Shown here one piece after another: positions 38,049 through 49,899 of a stretch of 64,000 nucleotides of DNA (within the stretch, counting starts at the first letter, position 1; every line of letters begins with the position of its first letter). The notes under the pieces are model-generated. The model worked only from the letters and a program-made list of their open reading frames with translations, made no database searches and had not been told where the DNA came from. Where the stretch lies: the NCBI GenBank assembly GCA_051453625.1, contig JBOZIK010000001.1:296674351-296738350 (forward strand), read 5' to 3'. The DNA comes from Welwitschia mirabilis (Eukaryota; Gnetophyta; Gnetopsida; Welwitschiales). A program made the translations under genes and the position numbers.

Positions 38049-40760
38049 GAAAGAGCCCAAGAAAAGGAGATCTTTGTACATGGCCATTGTACATATCCAA
38101 AGGGAACATGATGAAAGAAAAGAAGAATATAAATCAGAAAGTAAAGGTAAAATATGTATGAATCTTCAAAAAAGGTATGATTTAATTTCTAAAGAATTTA
38201 TTAGATTACAAAAGGTATGTGCTAAAATTTAAAAAAAAAAAACACTTCATTTCCATTAACTAGCTTATGAATAAGAAAAATGTTCTTGTAATAAGTTATC
38301 ATCTAAAAACTCGTTTCTTAAAGCTGATATTAATAGACTAACATGGCAATTGAAGAATGTCAGATAAGAACTTTTTGACTCAAAGAGAATCAATAAGAAG
38401 TTTACCCAAGGAAAGGAAACATTAAACATCATGCTTGAACAATGCATAAGCCCAAATGACAAAAGTGGTTTGGGTCATAATGAAGCCTCCACTAGTACTT
38501 TAGCATCCTTGTTTAATAAATGGAACTACAAACCCAGGTATGAACATTTAGTATAACAAATAATATTATCTATTATTACTACCACAAATAAGATCATTAT
38601 CAATTTAATTATCCAATTAATTTCAACACTAGGTATTACACTAATAATGCCAAGAGGCTTAGAAGTATGGTATAATGTTTTGTATAGGCTAAATCAAAGA
38701 AAGTATGGATTCCAAAATTAAGACTAGCTCTATTAGCACAGATCGCATCATGAGCAGTAAATAAACATGCCTAGTATACTAACAGTGGATGTTCAAGGTA
38801 TATGACTAAAGATAAATCTAGTTTCACCACCTTGGTATAATAAGACAAAGGAGTGGTGACATCTAAAGAAAGCACAGAAGCACCTATTAGAGGTATTTAA
38901 ACCATTGGAGGAGGTAACCTACTTGAGGTAAAAGATGTATTCTTTGTAAAAGGGTTACAACATAAGTTTTTAAGTGTTAGTTAATTATGTAATGCAAAGT
39001 TTTTTGTTACTCTTACCAAAGATGATTGTATTATTAAAGAACAAAATTCAACTAAAGTCTTTTGTGCTAGTATTAGAAAAACAAATATCTATGTCACCAT
39101 TCTATAAAATATTTATAAGAAGAAAACCAAGTGTTTTTTAACTACTACAGATCAAACAGAATTATGACACAAAAAGCTTGGATATGTAAATAAAGGCTTA
39201 CACAAAATCTTGTCCTCAGAAGAAATGGTAGAACCTAAAACCTTTAGTGACACTAAGAATGATGAGCATTGGATGTTAGTAATGCAAGAGGAGCTTAATT
39301 ATTTTGAAAGGTGTGATGTTTGATAACTCACTCTAAGACCATTTGATAGACTTTTTATTGATACAAAGTGGGTTTTTAGAAACAAAACAAATAAACATAG
39401 TAGTGTAATAAAAAATAAAGCAAGACTAGTATTCAAAGGATACAATAAACTAAAAGGTATAAACTTTAAAGAAACCTTTTTCCTAATAGCATGTATGGAA
39501 TCAATAAGAATACTTTTAGCTTTGCTTATATTAAAGGATTCAAACTCTACCAAATGGATGTTAACATTACCTTTCTAAATAAAATACTTTAAGAAGAAGT
39601 GTATGTTGAGCAATAAAAGATTTCATAAATTCTCATAAATTAGAATATGTTTACAAATTAAAGAAGGCTCTTTATGGTTTTAATCAAGTATCTAGGGCTT
39701 GATATGAAAAATTAGTAAGTTATCTTATTAAAAACAGATTCAAAAGAGGTGCATCTAATGTCACATTATTTATTAAAAGAGGTAGTAAGGATTTTATTAT
39801 TTTAAAAATACATGTAGATGATATTATTTTTGGAGCTACTAATGTATTATTATGCAAGAAATCTGCTAAGATAATGCAAGATGAATTTGAAATAAGTCTT
39901 ATGGGATAGATGAGAAACTTCGTGGGGCTGCAAGTTATGCAACACAAACAAGGTATATTTATTTTCCAAAATAAATATATTAAAAATTTATTAGTCAAGT
40001 GTGGTTTATAGAATTGCAAAGCCAAAGATATTCCAATAAATAAAAGCACAAAACTAGACAAAGATAAGCATGGTAAAAAGGTTGATCAAAAGCTATACAG
40101 AGGTATGATTTGTAGTTTATTGTATCATATGACTAGTATACATGATATTATTTTAAGTGTAGGAATTTATGCTTATTATTAGAGTAATCCTAATGAATCA
40201 CATCTTCTAGCTATTAAAAGAATTTTTTATTATTCAAAGGATACTACTAATTGGGGCCTTTGGTACTCAAAGGACTTCTACCTTGATCTAGTTAGATATT
40301 ATGATGCATTAAGAAGGATGTAAAGATAATAGAAGAATCATAAGTGGAACCCACTTCTTACTTGAGTAATGTCAGATTTCTTGGAGTAGCAAAAATAAAA
40401 TTCAACTACTCTCTCAATTGCTAAGGCTAAATATATTACTACTGGGAGTTGTTATGCATAGCTACTTTGGATTAAAAAAATATTAAAAGATTTTTGACTT
40501 TTCTTAGAAAGCATTCCCATCTATTATAACAATAAAAGTTCTATCAACATCTCAAAGAATCTAATACAACATTCAAGAACCAAACACATTGAGATAAGGC
40601 ATTACTTTCTCAGAGAGAATGTTCAAAATGAGGACATCATAATGTAATATATTAATACTAATGATTAACATGTCAATGTTTTTACTAAATGATTAAATAG
40701 TAAAAGTTTTATTAAATTGTGCAGGAACTTTGGGATTAGTCCTTATCCAATCAAGTAAGT
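38049..40760 (+). pseudogene. Sirevirus-like copia gag-pol relic lacking integrase
   Basis: A separate, plus-strand copia cut on its left by the minus-strand LTR. The gag C-terminus reads GKETLNIMLEQCISPNDKSG and LGHNEAS (38400-38490). A pre-protease block, SKKVWIPK, lies near 38690. The protease reads TNSGCSRYMTKDKS at 38778-38820 (catalytic Asp to Asn), then IGGGNLLEVKDVFFVKGLQH. GAG-pre-integrase reads HKKLGYVNKGLHKIL (about 39170-39215) and runs in frame straight into the RT start EPKTFSDTKNDEHW, so about 1.5-2 kb of integrase is gone. RT continues with DTKWVFRNK, YKLKKALYGFNQVSRA and HVDDIIFGAT (about 39810). RNase H contains AKAKYITTGSCYA, YYNNKSSINISKNLIQHSRT and VNVFTK, and the pol end is ISPYPIK near 40755. 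Confidence 0.88.
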
Positions 40761-41113
40761 CATCACGTAATATTATTTAAATCTCAACTTTACTTTATAA
40801 AATTTTATGAGTTAAGATTATAGTTTTATGCTGGAATAGCTAAATTTTATGCATGTTACCTTACTTTTCTGAGGTAATACTATTATCATAATATCAGTTG
40901 TAGAGAATTTCAAAGTTTTTGGGTCTTTCAGGGAAGACATCTTCAGTTTTGTAGATGTTTATTGGAGAGACATTTTCATATTTGTAGACATATATCAAGT
41001 AGATGTCTTTAACTTTTAGACATCCTTAAAGGTCAGTATGCTTTTTTTAATGTTTTTAAATAAACATATTTAAATATGCAGAAGCATTTATGGTATGAAA
41101 AATGGCTTGTAAA
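40761..41113 (+). other. 3' non-coding end of the plus-strand copia, up to the gap
   Basis: Follows the RNase H end. It contains a triple of related words (GGAAGACATCTTCAG, GAGAGACATTTTCAT, TAGACATATATC) around 40930-41000. No LTR start can be fixed before the assembly gap. Confidence 0.45.
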
Positions 41114-41213
41114 NNNNNNNNNNNNNNNNNNNNNNNNNNNNNNNNNNNNNNNNNNNNNNNNNNNNNNNNNNNNNNNNNNNNNNNNNNNNNNNNNNNNNNN
41201 NNNNNNNNNNNNN
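41114..41213. other. assembly gap (100 N)
   Basis: Exactly 100 N, a conventional scaffold-join length, so the true distance is unknown. It separates the plus-strand copia from the inner side of LTR copy 3. Confidence 0.97.
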
Positions 41214-41300
41214 TAAGAATATAATGATACTATAGAAAAATTACTAAATCAAAATCTAAGCACTTACCTAAGCAATGATAGTCCTTAAACTTCAATCTAC

Positions 41301-41320
41301 CTTCCCGAGCAATGGTGTCA
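41301..41320 (-). other. primer-binding site next to LTR copy 3
   Basis: Minus strand reads TGACACCATTGCTCGGGAAG, a less decayed relative of the site at 22201-22222 that still has a CG where that copy has lost it. It lies 3 bp from the LTR, so copy 3 is a 5' LTR of a minus-strand element whose interior begins to its left (41214-41300) before the gap. Confidence 0.75.
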
Positions 41321-41323
41321 AGA

Positions 41324-42588
41324 TGTTGCCATACATACTTGTGCAAACGTTACATCCTCAAAGAGATCTTGTAAATCACAAATATATATAGATTTTGCAT
41401 AATACAACATACTAATATAGATGGGAGTGATACAAATGTTGGAATCCCATTAAAGGCATGAGTGAGAAGAAAGAGAATTGATTTCCAAAATGAAGCACGA
41501 TGTAACCTTAAAGTAGAATAAAACAATAATGTAAAAATAACAATGCAAATAAATACACTATACAAATACAATGTAAGTCCTATTATAAATACAACTTCTA
41601 TCCAATTACCAAACTAACCTATCATAGAGATTAACCTATATAATCAAGATCAATCAAGAAAAGCTATCATAAGATTAAGACTAATTTAAGTTATCAGGTA
41701 CGTCAAATAGAATATAAAAATAATGCAAAGTTAATCTAAGATATGAAATGCAATGCATCTAAACTAATAATGTCAACCTTAACAAATATTGCCCTCATGA
41801 TCTATATCACTAAAGAAGATATCATAGAATTAGAGACAACATAAATCATAAGGGAGATACACATAATAAAAGATATAAAAAGAAAAATAAAATTTCAATT
41901 AAATGTGAAACATCATCTATGTTACAAAGTAGCAACAACTCAATGGAGGATACATAGTCCAACACCAATGAAGATGTCTCTCTACAATAATGAATGGATC
42001 TCCAATCCTTTAATTTCCTATTACAAAAATTTTTGATGTAAATGAAGATAAAAATAAAGTTGATGATAGAGGAGGTATTTATTAAAAAATAAACTCTTAA
42101 ATTAGAAAATCTAAATAGAAGTGCTAATAACCCTAATAATCATGTAATAAGATATAAGCCACATGGCTAGAGTTTGGTAAAGTTTAATGAAGAATTTATT
42201 TTAGGCATCATCTTACTAGTCATTCAAACATCATAGGAGATGGTACCACATCATAAGAGTTTCACATCAGATGCTAGATTGATCTAATAGGCATCCTCCT
42301 TAGCTTAAGTGTATTTTTCATCTATATAATCATCCCGATGTAAGTTAATTATGGGCTTTTATAAAGTATTTCTTATGTTGCATTAGCCTTTTTGATTGAA
42401 GGACTCTTGCTTTAGATAGGAAGTATTATAAATTACTTTAAATGCTATTAAATGTAATAAAGATTGCATGTTTCTGTGACATTTATATTAGCTCTCTATT
42501 ATCATCAAAACTTAGCATAAACCTATCTAATATCTTGCAAAACTTCTCATAATACCCTATCAAATACATACAATTTGGCAGCATAATA
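41324..42588 (-). repeat. Athila-type LTR, copy 3 (5' LTR)
   Basis: Starts TGTTGCCATACATACTTGTG and ends GCATAATA, corresponding to GCACAACA of copy 1. It aligns with copy 1 to the very end of both, and shares AAGCCACATGGCTAG and GGCATCCTCCTTAGC with it, while copy 2 differs there. It carries the 55 bp or so missing from copy 1. The minus-strand frame 41350-41571 is accidental. Confidence 0.8.
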
Positions 42589-42593
42589 TACAT
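42589..42593. repeat. candidate 5-bp target-site duplication, right copy
   Basis: TACAT immediately follows the outer end of LTR copy 3 and equals the bases just before copy 1 (13158-13162). Confidence 0.45.
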
Positions 42594-43008
42594 TTTATGT
42601 GGAGACTTAGGTAAAATTAATAAAGTATAGAATTACTTCTTTTAATGAAGAAATCCAATCTAAAAAGACTACCCATGTTTATCCATCCTTTCCACTTGTG
42701 CTTCCATGTAAAAATCCAAATAACATTCGTCTACTTCTAATTTTACATTACCTTGTGATCTTAATCATGACAAAGTTTCTCTATTTCTTTCATTTGAACA
42801 TTCATGTGAATTAAAAATCCACATCCCTTTCCTTATTTTTAATGAAACCCATAGTCTTGAGGAGCCTATTCCAAATATATTTCAATATATTACTTTTAAA
42901 ACTCTATGTAATACTTAAAGTAACATCCTTACCTCTCCTACCAAGTTCACTTGACCTTGTGTCTTTTATGATTATTCTTTTTAAAAGGATGACTTGGAAT
43001 ATCTTTGA

Positions 43009-43485
43009 ATTCTAAGTTATTGCAAACGTTATCTTTTTGATGATAATCCATGCTTAGAGTTAAATGTTATGGAGATTCTTAAGTATGTTAAACTTATCCT
43101 AATCAGTCATTTTAAGAAGCTTTCTTAAAATTATTGGATTCATAGTAGTACCATTGATGTCTTTCATTCCCAATACTAATCTTTAAATGAAATCTATGTT
43201 TTAAATTCTTTATACCATGAGTCTAATAAGAGATTTTTTTTCCATGAGATATATAAAATATTTATCTCTTGTATTTCTTATGAATTTTATGAAGTCAAAT
43301 CATTAATTAGGCATGCTATTTATTACAAAATAATTCATCTAAAAAATGCATGTCTACCCTTAACGTGTTATCAATTGGTCTCTATATATTTTGGTTTTTA
43401 TCTTTCTAAAAATGCACAATGCAATAACTATGTTGGCAATATCTATCTTTTTGGCATAGGAATAAATACAAATGCAATGAACTAA
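43009..43485 (+). pseudogene. unidentified low-stop coding relic
   Basis: One plus-strand frame of about 159 codons with only two internal stops, both TAA, long for this stop-rich window. Readable parts include YCKRYLFDDNPCLELNVMEI, SLNEIYVLNSLYHESNKRFF and HLKNACLPLTCYQLVSIYFG. The last two faintly resemble the IYEVK.L...E.L.LF and GLPLAL..LGS..YG stretches of plant NB-ARC (TIR-NBS) resistance proteins, but no P-loop or kinase-2 motif is seen. I treat that as a weak idea only. The frame ends at a TAA after NTNAMN. A transposon origin is equally possible. Confidence 0.3.
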
Positions 43486-43870
43486 ATTTTATTTGAAGAA
43501 ATTAATTTAATAAATGCTCTTTTCTTAAGACAATATCCACCACTTACACTTATGTAATGTAATTATTTAGATAGTCTCTTTTTCAACATCTAGTAGCTTG
43601 ATTTTACTTTAGGTTTTCATCATGTATTATGTTTAAGAATTTTAGCCTTTTATAATTTATGAATGATTTATTAGATTTTAGCTAATTAAAAGCACTTAAA
43701 TGCCTATTAAATCTTGTTCTATAAGAGGAAAATATTCTTAATTAAGTTGTTTATATTGTATGCTTTGTGTCTTTGTTTTTATAAATGCTATAAGTAATTA
43801 GTACTTTGAGAATGAATAAGTTATTTTACATATTTGTGGAGAAAAAGAGAAATAAAAAGAGAAAGACAAA

Positions 43871-44078
43871 AATAATTTTCAAAATAAAAATGAAATATTA
43901 ATTTATAATATGAAAGAACTTTTGNNNNNNNNNNNNNNNNNNNNNNNNNNNNNNNNNNNNNNNNNNNNNNNNNNNNNNNNNNNNNNNNNNNNNNNNNNNN
44001 NNNNNNNNNNNNNNNNNNNNNNNNAATAATTTTCAAAATAAAAATGAAATATTAATTTATACTATGAAAGAACTTTTG
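43871..44078. repeat. 100-N gap with the same 54 bp on both sides
   Basis: The 54 bases left of the gap (43871-43924) recur right of it (44025-44078) with one mismatch (ATAATATG against ATACTATG). The N run itself is 43925-44024. This is what a scaffold join of two contigs with overlapping ends looks like; a true short tandem duplication is the alternative. Confidence 0.85.
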
Positions 44079-44772
44079 ATAATCACTTCTACTCTCTCTC
44101 AGGGACTATCACACCTAGGGCAAAGTTACTTAATAACCTATAGACACTTGTGATAAAAGTGACATCAGTGGTTTAGAAATGAATATTTTTAATGGAAAGA
44201 ATCTAAGGTGAAAGGAGTTATACCTTGAAGTGTATTATGATTATCACATTATCAAGTATGATTAAGTTATAGTAATCTTTTAAATTAATGCTTAAGGCTA
44301 TAGTTATAATATATCAATTTTAATTACTACATTATCATTTCTATAAATGATATTCAAATAGAATCATCATATATTACTAATTGGAAAACATGTATCTTTA
44401 TTAGAAATGAAATACTACTGATAAGTTATCAACTTCAAATATAATATGTTCTAATTCCATGTGTTTGTTTCTATTTCATAAGTTGAATAATTTTCAAGTT
44501 GTTTATAAACCTTTTATTGCTTGCAAGATCATCACATTTTTTAATGAAATAACTTTCATTATTCTTCCTTTTTTCCATCTTTACTTAGTGTTTTCATAAT
44601 TTATTTAGTTATTAATTACCTTATTTTATTTTACTATTTTGTTTTATGTTATTTTTTTTCACTTTATTATAGTAAACCTCTTACCTTTAACATAGTTTAA
44701 AACATTAAGAGAACATATGAAGATGCCTTAATCATACTTTGATGTGCTTCCAATCCATGTGTGTCACTTAGT

Positions 44773-44785
44773 GGGGAAAGGGGGG
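44773..44785 (+). other. candidate polypurine tract
   Basis: GGGGAAAGGGGGG followed by TA and then TG at 44788. It stands out in such AT-rich DNA and resembles the second-strand priming site of an LTR element. Confidence 0.35.
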
Positions 44786-44787
44786 TA

Positions 44788-45379
44788 TGAAAAGAGATCA
44801 ACTTGTCAAATTTAACGTAGGATTTGAAATATATTTTTAAGTCTTCTTTATATGTTTAATTCTTAAATTAACCACTTTTAATGTTAAGGATCAAATATAA
44901 AGAACTAAGTATAATTTGAATCAAAATTGAGTAATTACAAAGAATTTTAGGAAGTACTAGCAAATTAAGAAATTGTGTTTCACCTACCACTAGAAGATAA
45001 ACCACTAGAAGATAAAACATTAGAGGATAAACCACTTGAGGAGATAAATATCAATCCTTAGATTCCACCAATTACTAGATTCCAAGAATCCCACATGGTA
45101 GTTGGATGAGGAAATAACTACCTACTAGATTCAACATATCACTAGATCCTAAGAAGCATAAGTAATAGTAACTAATGAAAAATTAGTTTTTTCTACTACT
45201 TAAATGTAATCATGCCTTATTGGTTAGCATTTATAATCATCCACTTACTAGTAATACTCATCACATCTATTACCAAATTTATATTATAACTACTCATCAA
45301 CCACTCACCTACTATGCATGTATCACTTATCTAAACCTATAAAGATCCTTTTAAACATCCCATTTTCTCATCTATATTT
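44788..45379 (+). repeat. candidate plus-strand LTR
   Basis: About 590 bp starting TGAAAAGAGATC after the purine run and ending before a TGGTATC primer-binding site. A promoter-like CCTATAAAGATCC lies at about 45339-45351. Near 44990-45050 the word AAACCACTAGAAGATA and variants recur four times. There is no second copy, and the right CA edge is unclear (TCTCA at 45366-45370 is possible). Confidence 0.35.
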
Positions 45380-45391
45380 TGGTATCAAAGT
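45380..45391 (+). other. candidate primer-binding site (tRNA-Met type)
   Basis: TGGTATCAAAGT, close to TGGTATCAGAGC, on the plus strand after the candidate LTR. The 400 bp to its right (45392-45790) hold no gag motif before the next element begins; they include ATTAATAAAGTATTATTTC, an ordinary AT-rich run. Confidence 0.45.
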
Positions 45392-45790
45392 TTTTGTTAC
45401 ATTCAAGTACCTTAGAGGGGGTGTCCATTTACTTGTAAAAGATGTCTCCTTGGTGTTAGACTATGTTTCCTTCATTTAGGAGATACTATTTTCAAGAGGA
45501 TGTAATGAAGTGCATTTTGTTAGACATTAATAAAGTATTATTTCTTTTTGTTAAACTATTTCTTTTATCTTTCTTATAGTTTATGTAGGTTACAATTAAA
45601 GTGGCATTAATTTGTACATTATAAAGATTATAAGGGCTACTCTAGGTGATAATAGATTGGCTAAATTAGTTGGAACTTGCATTTAGAACTTGTGTTTTCA
45701 TCTAATTTTTTTAAACTCATTTTCTTATTTAAGTTTACAAACCTATATCAACTCACTCTATATCTTGTGTATTTGTTTGTTATTACTTAA

Positions 45791-48700
45791 GATTGTTTTA
45801 AGATCTAAATTTTAGATTAGATAAGCACAACACATAGCACAAGAATTGTTAATTTACATCCTTATAAATTATATATGAAAATGAATTATTATAATATTCA
45901 CTAAGAAAAATTCTAAGAAAATATTTTGTATGCTATCCATATACATAAATAAAATATTTAAAAGATGACACTATATTCTATACTAAGATCTATTTAGAAA
46001 TTTCAAGCTCCAATTAAGCATTGAATAGCATTTTGGTTTTGAACTGAACTTGTGTCTTATAATATCAATGTAAAAGTTTTATTGCAAAAGTATCAGTTAC
46101 ATATTTTTATTAGATGTTCTTTTAACATTATTACTATTTTTGATTATAGCATGCCAATGCAATTTCAATATGTTATAGTTAGTTGCTAGATTTACATTAT
46201 AGAAGAAGATCTATTGGTATATAAGGAAGCTCTTTTTCTATGTACATCATCCATTTATTATTGTGGATGACATTGTTATCATTAGTATTTTCTTTAATTT
46301 CCTTTCAAATCACTTTTTATTAAATAATGTTTGAAATAAATCCCATTTCTTTAGCTTCAGAGAATTTTAAATTTTATTGTAAGAATTAGAATTAATTAGT
46401 GTTTTAATAGCTATTTAAATTTAAAAACATTCTTTCTTTAAATCTAATTAAATTCACCTTATAAATTGTTGGTGGGGTTGTCCATATTTTCATAAGATGC
46501 TATTTTTTTTTCAGGTTTGACATCTTTTTCTCCTCTATATCCATAAAAAATAATATCATTATAAAAAGTATTTTTCCATTATAACATCTTATTTTAGTCC
46601 TTTATCATTATTTTCTTCTTCCAATGTTATCAACATGTAGTTTGATTGCTAATATATGTTTTATTCCTTTGTGAGAGATAACTCATGTAACTGGTTGTCT
46701 TTTATTTGATTTTTACTAAATGTTTTGATTAAATAATGAAATAAGATAAAAGGAAAAAATTTATTGTGGTCACTTACATCCTAATTGATGATACAACTTA
46801 CTTCTTTTTTATATATTTGAGATTGAGTTATTTGACATGTAGTAATCTGAAAATTGTATAACAAGTAATCTAGACATAAATGAAATTATTTAAAAAGGGT
46901 TAAACTTATTGAAATATTACTTTAGTTATATTATTCATTATAGCTATTAAGGTTATGAGTAAACTTCTCAGTTGGTCATTAATGCCATTTTCAAAGCTTA
47001 TTACTTTGTTTATATATGTTTTTTCAAATAGGCCACCATAAAGTCCAATTCCTAATTTTCATACAATTTCATTATGAAATTAATAATATTTAACATAAGA
47101 AACTTTTGAGTCTAAGGTTAAAATCAGATTTCACAGAAATCCATAGATCATCATATAGGAAAAATCATTAGCTACACATAATGCAAAGTAAGGGTTAGCT
47201 ACATCTAGTAGAATGCATTTTGGGAGAAAAATAGTTATATAAAATATTCATGGACTATGACTATTAGTACAGTTTTGATCATTACCTATGAACCATAGCT
47301 GATTGAATAGTCCTATTTATCATAAATGAATGAAGTAAGAGACGTTTAATGGCTATGAAACCTTTTAAGAAAATAGGAGATCTTAGAAAGGTTGCAAAAA
47401 ATTTATTACCTTTTTGGAGCATGACCTAACACTAATAAGGAGAAAGAGGGACATTAAGCATTTTGTGATAACTCAAATTTATAAATAACATTGATGTGAC
47501 ATTCCAAATTTACTAACAAAGTAGTTGATAATTAGTGTTAGCTGTTAGACACATGAAGCTACTGTTTTAATTGATCTTTACACTAAGTGAATTAAATATC
47601 ATAGATGTTATGACATATAGTCAAGATTAACTCTGAGTTATAAATTTTAAATTTATAAGTGTTATATAATTAGTAGCTAAAATTTTTTAATTTGAGGACA
47701 TAAATAAGCATGCTAAAAAAAAATTGCAGGGCCCAATTTTATTATATAATTAATATCACATCATATTAGGAAAACTAGCTAATATTGGTTACTAATAATA
47801 GAGATAGGAAATGGATGTCATAAGACTAAAAATAACTACAATTTAAATAGTAAAAGAATTATGGTAGTTAAAGCTAAGTAAATGTTTCACCTTAGTTATT
47901 ACTAATCATGGCATACAAAAATTTAATTAAACTATAAATAATAATACTCTAATACATTTATTAAGCTAAAGATATAAAAAGATAAAATGCTTACCACTTA
48001 CAAAGAAATAAACTTAAATAACTTAAATAACCAACATATTATAATAAAATACATGCCAAAATAAGTCAATGTTCCATATAAATCCAACATTAAGGCATTC
48101 AAATAGGAATCAAAGATTTAGATTAGCTACAATGTTATTCAAGTATTTATTTGTCTATCAAAAAAAAGGTATGCAAGAATTAGAAATAACAAGGAAATAT
48201 ATTTGTATCACCTAATTCTAAATGCAATATAGTAAAATCTATACTAGAACCTTTATTGCTTTTTAGATCTCACATCAGTATTAGGACCTGCAAATGTAAG
48301 TATGAGAACTATGTCTATCATAGTTTCTAATATGGCCTAAGGCAAGAAATGGAAAAAAAAAAAAAAAAAAAAAAGTTTCAAGGTTTTTAAGTAAGGGAAA
48401 ACAAGGGTAACTATTGACTTTAAACCAAGACCACATAATTGAATTTAAAATTATCTTAATTTATAGTTATTAAATTTCATATTCTAGTAATCAAGCTGCA
48501 TCTTGATTAGAAGGAATATGTATGTAATAATAATAAAATTTTGTATAAATTTTTCCTTTTAACTCTGATAGTTTACTTTCAAGGATGTGAAAGCACAATA
48601 GAGGGTGTTTCCCCTTGAGGTTCATACAATTAATTAACAATTAATTAATCTTGTTAGTTTTAATTTTCTTATTTAGCAAGATAATAGTCTTAAGTCCATG

Positions 48701-49849
48701 GTCAATACATAAAGCTCATGAAATAATGGCTTACCAAGTAGATAGATAAAAGGGCTTACTCAAAATCCAACATCCAATATTTAGGAAAACCATAAGTCTA
48801 GAAAGATACCTTTATCAACAAATAATATAAATTTTTCATAATGAGCTTATATCTATAATACGAAAATTGCATAAGTTCATATTGATAAATAAGAAATATA
48901 GAATCATAAAGGATATAAGAATAAAATATTAGGCCATATAAAATATAAGAAGGACACCTTAGATCATACATGTTCCAAGGCGAAAAATCCATAAATTTTA
49001 CTAGTAAATCCAAATTTTACTAGTAAATCCAAAAGGCTTTAATAGGCTTTCACGATAGTAAGAAACCCAACTATGCTTCTACTAGCTAATACCTATAAAC
49101 TAACTATAAGTTTTAAGTTCCTATAGATAATTTAGGTTTTCTTAATCCATCCTTTCTAAGTGTGGCCAGTAGGTGTAAATAATGATATATAAAATTTTTC
49201 TAATTAAAATTAATTATTGAAGAAAAGTTAACATAAGTAAATAAAATTAGTAATTTCTAAATAAGATGTGATTATAAAAAATCTAAATCATTCTTTAGTT
49301 AACTTTTAAAAATAATCCAAGTAATCTAAAGGTAAGCTACAAACATAGAAGATATGCATAACTAATAGTAGAATTCACAATCAACTCGACCCTTAAATAA
49401 TTAACTAAAATTTAACAACTTTAACTTGACTTTTAATCAATTTATTAAAGCAAATAAAATTATATTTTTAATAATTTATTTACTTTATTATTATTACCAT
49501 TATTATTATTATTTTTTAATAATTAACTTAAAATTGATAGCTAGAGTTATTATCATTGATCATTTCCAAATATTGATTAATTCATTTAATTTATTAATAA
49601 TTTTTCTATTATTTAGAAAGTTAGACATCACATTTGTCTTTCTCTTAAGAGGTTTTTTCTTGGAAACTCACTGCTAGTTTAGGTTTTCATTATAAGATGT
49701 CACTCTTTAACTTTCATGTTGCTTCATTTTATATATCTCGTAACCATTGAACTTTGTATACTTTATTATTTTTACTTGAAGTACTATTTGTTTTTAATCC
49801 AATATTCTATTGAACAAAATTGATAATACAATATAAAAGAATTATTACA
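45791..49849 (-). repeat. Tekay-type 3' LTR, outer end lost
   Basis: From about 45840 to 48815 it matches 54490-57150 block by block, e.g. AATTTCAATATGT, ACTCAC or ACTCAT before GTAACTGG, CATGACCTAA, AAGTAAGGGAAAACAAGG and AAAAGGGCTTACTCAAAAT. The rest (48816-49849) has no partner because the other LTR is truncated. The inner edge is ATTATTACA at 49841-49849 (minus strand TGTAATAATTC). A run of about 20 A lies at 48355-48374 and a TTA run near 49490-49515. Open frames 48798-49013 and 49426-49677 are accidental. Confidence 0.72.
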
Positions 49850-49899
49850 TCTCAATCTAGAATCATCTTTGTTCCATCAGAAACACATTTTCATAAAAG

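Larger units (their letters stand above)
13163..42588 (-). mobile_element. nested retrotransposon block bounded by a matching pair of Athila-type LTRs
   Basis: The left LTR (13163-14358, 3' LTR with its polypurine tract on the inner side) and the right LTR (41324-42588, 5' LTR with its primer-binding site on the inner side) are oriented as one minus-strand element. They share stretches that the third LTR copy (22225-23471) lacks, such as CCACATGGCTAG and ATCCTCCTTAGCTTAAGT, and are flanked by the same TACAT. Between them are Athila gag-pol relics, part of a second Athila family, and two copia elements, so the original element of about 10 kb appears to have been enlarged by nested insertions and rearrangement. 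An assembly gap at 41114-41213 interrupts the inner side of the right LTR, so physical continuity is not proven. Confidence 0.5.
42594..44771. other. anonymous DNA with one unusual frame and an assembly gap
   Basis: No transposon domain recognised on either strand. Contains the low-stop frame listed at 43009-43485 and the 100-N gap at 43925-44024. Confidence 0.45.

Noticed and set aside
29245-38053. Target-site duplication for the minus-strand copia
   Set aside because: The flanks are ACCAT and GAAAG, which do not match, so no clean insertion can be claimed.
38049-41113. Plus-strand copia as the direct target of the minus-strand copia insertion
   Set aside because: That would need the 5' part of the plus-strand element left of 29250 and a duplication at the edges; neither is seen.
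44990-45050. Short repeated AAACCACTAGAAGATA words as a possible CRISPR-like array
   Set aside because: Units are directly adjacent without spacers of constant length, and the context is plant retrotransposon DNA.
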